Assembly (NCBI GenBank): GCA_004299215.1 | Contig: SCTD01000186.1 | Location: 1 to 13,370, forward strand | Direction of reading: 5' to 3' | Origin: Frankiales bacterium | Lineage (GTDB): Bacteria; Actinomycetota; Actinomycetes; Mycobacteriales; SCTD01 | DNA length: 13,370 nucleotides | Position numbers and translations under genes: made by a program | Shown here: piece by piece, positions 6,302 to 13,031 of the stretch | How the letters are laid out: each line of letters begins with the position of its first letter | Position numbering within the stretch: position 1 is the stretch's first letter | The notes under the pieces: model-generated | Told to the model about the DNA's origin: nothing | Database searches by the model: none | What the model saw: only the letters and a program-made list of their open reading frames with translations

Positions 6302-6395
6302 GACAGCTCCTACCGTCGCGTCTGGCGATGACCCACCCTCCTGATCAGGGCACAGGGGCCTTGGCGGCCTGGGACGCGCGCCATGTTGAGTCGAT

Positions 6396-8873
6396 TCATC
6401 GAGGCCCCATCGAGGATGAGACCGCAGAGCTCTCGTGGGTGCTCTCGGTGTATTGCGCCGTCACGGTTTTCGGGAGATGCAGTCGCTTGAGCATGAGTGC
6501 GTTGACAGCCACCAGGAAGCTCGATCCGGACATCGACAGCGCGGCGATCTCGGGGCGCAGCACAAGCCCGAAGGCTGGTTCGAAGACGCCTGCGGCGATG
6601 GGGAGGGCCAGAGCGTTGTAGCCGATCGCCCAGCCGAGGTTCTGCCGCATCTTGCGCACAGTGCCTCGCCCGATCTGCAGGGCGACGGGTACGTCCATTG
6701 GGTCACTGCGCATCAGCACCAGGTCGGCGGTCTCGATGGCGACGTCGGTGCCGGCACCGATGGCCACGCCGATGTCAGCTTGGGCGAGGGCTGGGGCGTC
6801 GTTGACACCGTCACCGACCATGGCCACCTTGCGGCCCTGCGCCTGCAGCTCAGCGACCTTCGCTGCTTTGTCACCGGGGAGGACGTCCGCGATCACCGTT
6901 GTCACTCCGAGCAGCGCCGCGATGCGGCGGGCGGTGGCCTCATTGTCGCCGGTGAGCATGACGACGTCCGCGCCGAGGCGTTGGAGCTCGGCGACGGCGG
7001 CGGCGGCGGTATCTCGCGGCGCGTCCGCCATCCCGATGAGTCCTGCGACGCGCCCGTCGACGGCGACCATCACCGCTGTACGGCCTCCCTCGGCGAGCTC
7101 GTCGCGGCGGGCGGCTAGCTCGCCCAGGTCGACGCCGTCGCGCTCCATGAGGCGCCGGTTCCCCACCAGGACGCGCTGCCCATCGACCGTGGCGAGCGCG
7201 CCGTGGCCGGGGACGCTGTCGAAGTCTTGGGCACCAAGCACAGGCGCGCCGCGGCGTTCGGCCTCGGTCACGATCGCCTGCGCGAGCGGATGCTCCGACT
7301 CGCGCTCCACCGCTGCGACGAGAGCAAGCAGCCGGTCCTCGTCGATGCCGGTGGCGATCACGTCGGTGACCTCGGGCTCTCCCTTGGTCAGGGTTCCGGT
7401 CTTGTCCATGACGACCGTGTCGATGTGCGCCGCGGACTCGAGTGCCATGGCGTTCTTGAAGAGGACGCCGCGACGGGCACCGAGCCCGGTCCCGACCATG
7501 ATGGCTGTTGGCGTTGCCAGACCGAGCGCGTCGGGGCAGGTGATGACGACGACGGTGATGGCGAAGAGCATGGCCTCGCTCACTGGCCGTCCCGCGAGCA
7601 GGCTCCAGACCAGGAAGGTGCCCGTGCCACCGATGAGGGCGACGAAGACGAGCCAGAATGCAGCGCGGTCGGCGAGGCGCTGGCCGGGGGCCTTGGAGTT
7701 CTGGGCCTCTTGAACGAGCTTGACGATCTGCGCCAGCGCCGTGTCGCTACCGACCTTGGAGGCGCGCACACGCAGCGTGCCCGTGGCGTTGAGGGTTGCC
7801 CCGATGACGGCGTCACCGGGGGCCTTGTGCACCGGCAGGCTCTCCCCGGTGACCATGGACTCGTCGAGCTCGCTCTCGCCGTCTTCGACGACACCGTCGA
7901 CAGCCAGCTTCGTCCCGGGCCGCACGAGCAGGAGGTCGCCGACCTGAACATCGGCGGTCCGTACCTCAACGGGCTGGCCGTCGCGGATGACGGTGGCCAT
8001 CGGCGGAGCGAGGTCGAGCAATGCGCGAATGGCTTCGTTGGCGCCGCCGCGGGCGCGCATCTCGAACCAGTGACCGAGCAGCACGAACGCTGCGAGCACC
8101 GTGGCAGCCTCGTAGAAGACCTCGCCGCCGCCGGTCAGCGTGACGCCGAGCGAGTACAGCCAGCCGGCGCCGACGGCGACCGCCACGAGCACCATCATGT
8201 CGAGCGTGCGGGCACGTAGGGCGCGATATGCACCGTCGAAGAAGATCCAGGACGACCAGAAGACGACAGGCAGACTCCACAGGAGCATGAACACGTCGTC
8301 GCGCAGGCCGAACGGTGCAGCGGCCTCGAACCCGAGCACGTCCCGACCGATGGGGGACCACAGCAGTACGGGGATCGAGAACAGCGCAGCGACGAGGAAG
8401 CGCCGACGCATGTCGGCCACCATGTCGGCCATGGACATGCCGCCGTGTCCGCCGTGGCCCATGGCGTCATGCGGGGACGGCAGACCTTCCGGCGGACCGT
8501 GCTCCTCAGGGACGCCGGGGCTCGCCTGCTGCTCGTGCTCCGTGTGCGCATCCCCGATGCCGGTCTCTGCCATCGGGTGGCACACGTGACGCGGCACGGA
8601 TTGCCCCGCACAGTGATAGCCGCACTCCTCGACCCATCGACGCAACTCGGCGACACTCGTCGCCGAGGGGTCGTAGGTGACCGTTGCCGTCTGCGCGACG
8701 GGGTTCGCGGCGACACTGTGGACGCCAGCCAGGCGGCTCAGGGTGGTCTCGACGATCGCCTTCTCCGAGGCCCAGTGCAGCCCTTTCACCTCGAGCACGA
8801 TCGTCTCGGCCGCCGGAAGACTGTGCATGTCGTGATAGTCATGCGGAGCATTGTGCTGGTCGGCGGAGCTCAC
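6396..8873 (-). CDS. P1B-type heavy-metal (copper) ATPase with CPD motif
   Basis: 825 residues from the GTG at 8873, chosen because AGGAGG (8879-8884) lies 5 nt upstream; the frame is open 29 codons further up but without a signal. Order: His-containing N-terminus; HMA-like fold (about 24-90) without CxxC (GLHWASEKA replaces GMTCxxC); CGYHCAGQSVP; GHGGHGGMSM (139-148); TM helices; actuator TGES (342-345); TM6 CPDALGLATP (446-455); phosphorylation motif DKTGTLT (Asp490); SEHPL (526-530); TGDN (641-644); GDGVNDAP (687-694); late helix MSGSSFLVAVN (781-791). These are the full set for P1B metal export. Usual TM6 motifs are CPC (CopA) or CPH (CopB); CPD here is a variant. A His-rich N-terminus without CxxC is closer to CopB. 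Metal is inferred as copper from the neighbours. A DosR-like box lies about 150 nt upstream. Confidence 0.96.
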   Translation of the reverse strand: MSSADQHNAPHDYHDMHSLPAAETIVLEVKGLHWASEKAIVETTLSRLAGVHSVAANPVAQTATVTYDPSATSVAELRRWVEECGYHCAGQSVPRHVCHPMAETGIGDAHTEHEQQASPGVPEEHGPPEGLPSPHDAMGHGGHGGMSMADMVADMRRRFLVAALFSIPVLLWSPIGRDVLGFEAAAPFGLRDDVFMLLWSLPVVFWSSWIFFDGAYRALRARTLDMMVLVAVAVGAGWLYSLGVTLTGGGEVFYEAATVLAAFVLLGHWFEMRARGGANEAIRALLDLAPPMATVIRDGQPVEVRTADVQVGDLLLVRPGTKLAVDGVVEDGESELDESMVTGESLPVHKAPGDAVIGATLNATGTLRVRASKVGSDTALAQIVKLVQEAQNSKAPGQRLADRAAFWLVFVALIGGTGTFLVWSLLAGRPVSEAMLFAITVVVITCPDALGLATPTAIMVGTGLGARRGVLFKNAMALESAAHIDTVVMDKTGTLTKGEPEVTDVIATGIDEDRLLALVAAVERESEHPLAQAIVTEAERRGAPVLGAQDFDSVPGHGALATVDGQRVLVGNRRLMERDGVDLGELAARRDELAEGGRTAVMVAVDGRVAGLIGMADAPRDTAAAAVAELQRLGADVVMLTGDNEATARRIAALLGVTTVIADVLPGDKAAKVAELQAQGRKVAMVGDGVNDAPALAQADIGVAIGAGTDVAIETADLVLMRSDPMDVPVALQIGRGTVRKMRQNLGWAIGYNALALPIAAGVFEPAFGLVLRPEIAALSMSGSSFLVAVNALMLKRLHLPKTVTAQYTESTHESSAVSSSMGPR

Positions 8874-9021
8874 GGCTTCCTCCTGTTCTACGGCGGCGAT
8901 CCCCCCGACGCGACGCGACTTGGCGGGGTTGCAAGTCACGCCTGTCCGATGCGTTCTCACGAACCTTCGGAATGTCGTCGATTGGCACCCTCATCACACA
9001 TGCTGCGCCGCTCCTTCGACA

Positions 9022-9036
9022 GGGACCAAAGACCCT
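9022..9036. promoter_or_regulatory. DosR/DevR-like box upstream of the ATPase
   Basis: GGGACCAAAGACCCT has the GGGAC-N4-GNCCCT pattern of the mycobacterial DosR (DevR) hypoxia/NO box, which is close to GGGACTAAAGTCCCT (13 of 15 positions). It lies in the 193-nt gap between the sortase stop and the ATPase start, about 150 nt upstream of the ATPase GTG. No DosR gene is in the window. A rough estimate gives about 0.1 chance matches to the fixed bases in a window this size, so it is suggestive only. Confidence 0.35.
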
Positions 9037-9066
9037 CGCGGCGCGGACAACCCTGCTCAGCGACCA

Positions 9067-9759
9067 TCAGCCGGATGCCGGTGGTTTCGGACGCGACTCC
9101 GACAGCTCTGCGTACACGATCAGCCGCTCTCTCGCGGAGTACTTCGGATTGCACGTGGTCAGCGTGAGAAGGCTCCTCGTGGGCGCTGCTCCTGGACGGC
9201 GAGGAACGGGAAGCGCCACGGCGACGTCCGTCGGACGAACCACTTCCGAGTCGTAGACCCGATACGTGAAGATCGCTTCCTTGGTCTCCACGAGAATAGA
9301 GTCGCCGGACACCAGCCGGTCCAGGTTGACGAACGGCGCTCCGTAGGTCGTGCGGTGGCCGCTGATGACGGTGTTGCCGACCTTCCCGAAATCTCCAGTT
9401 CCGGCCATCCTCCCCGGCCCCTTCTTCAGCTCCTCCCTACCCGTTCCCTCGACGACGACCTTCGACCAGTCGGCGCCGAGAGCCGGGATCCGCATCACTG
9501 CGATACCACTTCCCTGTTCGGCGTGGGCTGCCTCCCCCTCGGACGAGCTGTTGCGTACCGGCTCTCTCCATGCCCGCTCGAGAGTCTCGACGAGGCGACC
9601 CTGCTCCCGATCCGTGACGAGCCCCGTTCCCCAGAGCTCGTAAGCAGCGAACAGGAGGATGACCACTCCCGTCGTGATCAACAGCTCCCCCAGGGCGCGA
9701 AGGAGGAGCCGCGCCGAGTCTCCTGCGCGGCGCGGGCTAGACGTCGGGTCGGGGGTCAT
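9067..9759 (-). CDS. Class E-type sortase
   Basis: 230 residues. A short basic cytoplasmic N-terminus (RRAGDSARLLLRA), one transmembrane helix (about 27-44), a variable linker, then the sortase beta-barrel from about 85. The catalytic His135 is in SGHRTTYG, Cys203 in TLTTCNP and Arg212 in RERLIVYAEL; all are intact. Sortases cut surface proteins at an LPxTG-like signal (LAxTG for class E) and join them to the cell wall or to pilins. ATG at 9759 was taken over the adjacent GTG at 9762; neither has a good ribosome binding site, so translation may depend on the Lgt-like gene ending 27 nt upstream. No protein fully visible here has an LPxTG/LAxTG tail; the multicopper oxidase, cut off at the window end, is one untested candidate. 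Class E is assigned from TLTTC and the overall layout. Confidence 0.9.
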   Translation of the reverse strand: MTPDPTSSPRRAGDSARLLLRALGELLITTGVVILLFAAYELWGTGLVTDREQGRLVETLERAWREPVRNSSSEGEAAHAEQGSGIAVMRIPALGADWSKVVVEGTGREELKKGPGRMAGTGDFGKVGNTVISGHRTTYGAPFVNLDRLVSGDSILVETKEAIFTYRVYDSEVVRPTDVAVALPVPRRPGAAPTRSLLTLTTCNPKYSARERLIVYAELSESRPKPPASG

Positions 9760-9785
9760 CACGCCACGCTCGCGCCGCAGGGTTC

Positions 9786-11057
9786 TCAGGCGACCGCGTG
9801 CGACAGCAGGGAGGCGCCCGTGACGAGCCCGGCGAACGTCGTCACCACGGCTCGACCGTACGTCGTGGAACGGGGGATGGAGCGCAACGGGAACAGCAGC
9901 TGGCGAACGAGCGTGTACGCACCGAGACCGATCACGAACACGATGCCGTCAGCAGGGTGATTCAGCAGGAGCAGGATCGCCGCAGACACGACGGCGAGTA
10001 CGCCGGCCGCCGCAGACTCGATCAGCTGGACGGGGATGCGGCGGACGCCCATGACCCGGTCGGAGGACCACAGGCCCCACCGCCCTCCGGTCGGACGCCC
10101 CGCGCAGCACCCTCCGAAGAAGCAGCCGAAGCGACCGATCATCATGCCCAGCAGCAGTCCCGGTGTCGTCACATCGAGCGCAGCTCCCGTCGGCACACCC
10201 GCGCCTAGTGACCCGACTGCCAGGGTCCCGACGGCTGCCAGCACGAAGCCCTGGATGGACATACCGCTGGCGCTCACACGCCGGGGCCCGCTCAGGTGCG
10301 TCAGGATGTAGTACGCCTTGGCGCCGATGACACCGATCAGGCAGGCACCCAGAGTCACGGCGAGCAGCCGGGACGCCGGGACGTCTCGGGCACTGGCGAG
10401 CTGGAACTGCGCGACCAGCGCCAGCGCCGTTCCGAACAGCACGAAGGCCGGCCAGGCGTACAGCCGAACCCCTGGTGCCAGCACCCGGACAACAGGCTCG
10501 AAGCCGGTTGGCCCCGTGGCAGAGCCGTGATGCTGGCCCAGCTTCGCCGAACCGGCCGACCGAGCGTCGGCCTGCACCCGCCACTCCCCTGGTGCCACAG
10601 AACGCACCCTGGCCGTCACCGCCACCGGGCCAGACCCGGCCGGGACCGGCTCGATCGGAACGTCCAGGACGAAATCCCGCCGGCCAGGGCCTTCCCGCTC
10701 CACGTGGCGGCCGGTGAACCGGATGGCCTTGGACGACGCGAGTTCGTTGGGGTCCTCGAGCCAGTAGGTCAAGCCCAACGCCTGAGGATCGAGGCCGTCG
10801 ATCGGCGCGCAGGAGAACCTGGAGACGTCGAGTCGCTGGCGTGCAGCCGCAGCGTGTGGACTGCTGGACGCTGCCGTCCGTGAGGACGGCGAACGGGGCG
10901 CCGATGCGCTCAAGTCGGCGGGCATGGCTCGCGTCAGCGACTCCAGCACGTCAGCCGACAGCGGCTGTCCAGTCGCTGTCGCGCGCCGTACACGCGCCTT
11001 CGGCGGCGCTTGGCGGCGACTCTTGGACTTGCGAGGCTTGCTGCCACCACGTCCCAC
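9786..11057 (-). CDS. Lgt-like membrane protein with extra N-terminal domain
   Basis: 423 residues, far longer than true Lgt (about 260-300). Residues 1-75 are basic then Ser/Ala-rich; 76-168 look like a beta-rich soluble domain (LTYWLEDPNELASS, DFVLDVPIEP, VTARVRSVAPGEW); Lgt-like helices follow from about 200. The Lgt signature GRLGNF-INGELWG appears as GRFGCF-FGGCCAG (308-320): Arg143 and Gly154 of E. coli Lgt are kept (Arg309, Gly320), but Asn146 and Glu151 are Cys (312, 317) and His103 is Gln (269, in GMSIQG). Prolipoprotein diacylglyceryl transfer is therefore doubtful. GTG at 11057 has GGAGG 8 nt upstream; ATG at 11072 is in frame but lacks one. It sits between lnt and the sortase, behind a 17-bp palindrome. 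Confidence 0.83.
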   Translation of the reverse strand: MGRGGSKPRKSKSRRQAPPKARVRRATATGQPLSADVLESLTRAMPADLSASAPRSPSSRTAASSSPHAAAARQRLDVSRFSCAPIDGLDPQALGLTYWLEDPNELASSKAIRFTGRHVEREGPGRRDFVLDVPIEPVPAGSGPVAVTARVRSVAPGEWRVQADARSAGSAKLGQHHGSATGPTGFEPVVRVLAPGVRLYAWPAFVLFGTALALVAQFQLASARDVPASRLLAVTLGACLIGVIGAKAYYILTHLSGPRRVSASGMSIQGFVLAAVGTLAVGSLGAGVPTGAALDVTTPGLLLGMMIGRFGCFFGGCCAGRPTGGRWGLWSSDRVMGVRRIPVQLIESAAAGVLAVVSAAILLLLNHPADGIVFVIGLGAYTLVRQLLFPLRSIPRSTTYGRAVVTTFAGLVTGASLLSHAVA

Positions 11058-11087
11058 GGGCGCCACCTCCATCGGGGCTGCAGTAAC

Positions 11088-11104
11088 TACTACGCAGCGT
11101 AGTA
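11088..11104. promoter_or_regulatory. Perfect 17-bp palindrome, BlaI/MecI/CopY-type operator
   Basis: TACTACGC-A-GCGTAGTA is a perfect 8-bp inverted repeat around one base. TACTAC...GTAGTA is the shape of BlaI/MecI operators, and CopY belongs to the same repressor family. It lies 16 nt upstream of the ATG at 11072 and about 31 nt upstream of the preferred GTG at 11057, in the 160-175-nt gap after the lnt stop, so it probably controls the Lgt-like and sortase genes. No BlaI/CopY gene is in the window. The rest of the gap holds two weak hairpins (11119-11135 and 11183-11214) that could end the lnt transcript. Confidence 0.65.
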
Positions 11105-11232
11105 TGCCTCGTCGCGCACCGCCTGTCCCTGGCGGGCGTCAGAACGACTGGCCACCGGCGCAGACTCGGTCGCTTCTACGAAGATCAGAGCGGCGCAACG
11201 ATGAAGATCTGATCAAGCTGACTGCCGTGACC

Positions 11233-12798
11233 TCAGGTCTGACGCCGCGCGACCAGCACCGCACCGACAAGAGGCAGCAGCCCGATCAGCGCCAGCGCGA
11301 CTTCCACTGCCGGCCCGAATCGCGTGGCCAGCGTCAACCTTGACGACAGCGGCAGATCGGCGTCGAGGACGGCCGCCTCGAACAGCGGGCTGCGCGCGAC
11401 AACCTCACCGTCCGGCCGGACGAGCGCGGAGATGCCGCTCGTGGTTGCGACGACAGCGGCGCGCCCGTGCTCGACGGCGCGCAGCCGCGCCATGGCGAGC
11501 TGCTGCGCGCTCTCCGCGCTGCGCCCGTACGACGCGTTGTTGCTGGGCAGTACGAGAATCTGGCCACCGGCCCGAACCGCTTCACGCGGCAGGTCGTCGA
11601 ACGCCACCTCGTAGCAGGTGCCCACGGCCAGCCGGATGCCGTCGACGTCGAGCGTGCCGACCCGGTCGCCGGGGGCGAAGTCGCGGGGCAGGAGCGTCGT
11701 CGCGTCGGGGTAGAGCCGCTCGATCAGAGGGCGGTGCGGCAGGTACTCGCCGAACGGCACGAGGTGCTTCTTGGCATAGCGCACGTCTGGCACGCCGTCG
11801 TCCCAGACGAAGATGCTGTTCTCGTTGAACGCGCCGTCACGAAGAACCGCGCCGATGACGAGCGGCATGCCTATCGCCGCGCGGGCACGGGCGATCGCCG
11901 CAGCGGTAGGCGGATCGGTGCGGGGGTCGGTGTCGACCGAGTTCTCCGGCCAGACCACCAGATCAGGGGCAGGGCGCCGCCCGGCTGCGACGTCCTGGGC
12001 CAGGCGCAGGGTCTGCTCGACGTGGTTCGCGAGCACGACGCGGTCCTCTCCGAGCCCGATCAGTCCCTCAGGGACGTCCCCCTGCACAGCCGCGACGCGA
12101 ATCTCCCGCTCGGCTGGCGGCGGCGACGCGAGCAGGCCGAGCAGCGGGACTACCAGGGCGAGAGATCCGGCGGCAGTCAGACGCAGGCGGCGGCGCCGTC
12201 CGACGACCAGCATCGTGAGCCCGGCACCGGACGCTGCGACGGCGGCAGTGACCAACGGTGCGCCACCCCACGCCGCCAGGCCCATCGTCGGGGCGTCGGC
12301 CTGGCTGAACGCCAGGCGACCCCAGGTGAATCCGCCATACGGCACCCGTCCGCGCAGGCCCTCGACAGCGACGAAAGCCCCGGCAAGCACAACGGGGAGC
12401 GCGACCAGTGGGAGCCTTCTTGTGGCGATGGCCAGCAGCGGCCCAACCAGTCCTGCGATCAGGGCCTGGAGCACGGACAGCAGGATCCAGGGCAGCGGCC
12501 CGAGGAACCGGGTCCACTCGAGCAACGGCAGGAACAGGACGAGGTGCGCGAGGCTCGCAACCCCGTGCGCAGTCCTGAGGCGCGCTCCGGCCACCGCCGC
12601 CACCAGCAACGCCACGCCGACCGGCGCGGACCACCACAGGTCGAAACGGGGCAGTGCGAGGAGCAGCGCCAGACCGGCCGCGCCGGCCAGGAGGATCCGC
12701 ACGCGCAGCCGAGGTGTCCACCCGCGCGTCGGCAAGCTGACCGCCCCTTCGCCGAGCACGACGTCCACCGGGCCGCTGGCGGACTGCGCCACGGTCAT
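11233..12798 (-). CDS. lnt: Apolipoprotein N-acyltransferase (Lnt/CutE)
   Basis: 521 residues from ATG 12798, close to the 512 of E. coli Lnt. A hydrophobic N-terminal half (about 33-225, several helices) is followed by a nitrilase-like domain (about 233-485) and a final helix (498-516). The Lnt catalytic triad is intact: Glu285 (WPENS), Lys343 (YAKKHLVPFGEYLP) and Cys395 (GTCYEVAF). It transfers the third acyl chain to the N-terminal Cys of lipoproteins on the outer face of the membrane. E. coli lnt was first found as the copper-sensitivity gene cutE, which suits this island. The start is uncertain: ATG codons at 12846 and 12963 are in frame and none has a strong ribosome binding site; 12798 gives the usual length and a short lead before the first helix. 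Probable clients include the Asp-box and SCO1 lipoproteins encoded here. Confidence 0.93.
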   Translation of the reverse strand: MTVAQSASGPVDVVLGEGAVSLPTRGWTPRLRVRILLAGAAGLALLLALPRFDLWWSAPVGVALLVAAVAGARLRTAHGVASLAHLVLFLPLLEWTRFLGPLPWILLSVLQALIAGLVGPLLAIATRRLPLVALPVVLAGAFVAVEGLRGRVPYGGFTWGRLAFSQADAPTMGLAAWGGAPLVTAAVAASGAGLTMLVVGRRRRLRLTAAGSLALVVPLLGLLASPPPAEREIRVAAVQGDVPEGLIGLGEDRVVLANHVEQTLRLAQDVAAGRRPAPDLVVWPENSVDTDPRTDPPTAAAIARARAAIGMPLVIGAVLRDGAFNENSIFVWDDGVPDVRYAKKHLVPFGEYLPHRPLIERLYPDATTLLPRDFAPGDRVGTLDVDGIRLAVGTCYEVAFDDLPREAVRAGGQILVLPSNNASYGRSAESAQQLAMARLRAVEHGRAAVVATTSGISALVRPDGEVVARSPLFEAAVLDADLPLSSRLTLATRFGPAVEVALALIGLLPLVGAVLVARRQT

Positions 12799-13031
12799 GT
12801 GTGGCGCCCTAGAGAGTGCGGGTCCAAGCGAGTCCTCCGAAAGCATCGTCGCGGCCGGCGACCCATCCGAAACTACCGGTGGCGATAGGCCGGCCGCACG
12901 CTGCTCCGGATGCCCATGCTTGGGCGCACGCGGCCTGCGCCCGATTCTTCGCCGAACCTTCATCGACAGACCCGTGAGCCTTGATCGACACAGATCAGGC
13001 TGGTGACCACGAAACCGACGAGGAGATAGCC
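12799..13031. promoter_or_regulatory. Divergent intergenic region, lnt / multicopper oxidase
   Basis: This 233-nt region must hold promoters for both divergent genes if lnt starts at 12798. I see no convincing -35/-10 pair. An imperfect inverted repeat, CCTTGATC ... GATCAGG (12979-12999), lies 33 nt before the oxidase ATG and is a candidate regulator site. On the minus strand TAGTTT (within CGGTAGTTTCGG, about 12870) fits a -10 pattern, but no -35 matches. Confidence 0.3.

Noticed and set aside
8895..8935. C-tract/G-tract pair (ATCCCCCC ... GGCGGGGTT) upstream of the ATPase as a second CsoR operator
   Set aside because: The tracts are over 20 nt apart, whereas CsoR sites have them almost adjacent, and the flanking GTA/TAC bases are absent.
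11119..11135. CCGCC / GGCGG hairpin after lnt
   Set aside because: Five-bp arms of this kind are common by chance in such GC-rich DNA.
11183..11214. GATCAGA / TCTGATC hairpin as a terminator of lnt
   Set aside because: Only 7 bp with an 18-nt loop and no U-run; too weak to list as its own terminator, so mentioned only with the intergenic palindrome.
12068..12083. GGGACGTCCC inside lnt as a regulatory palindrome
   Set aside because: It lies in the middle of a well-conserved coding region and does not match the GGGAC-N4-GNCCCT spacing.
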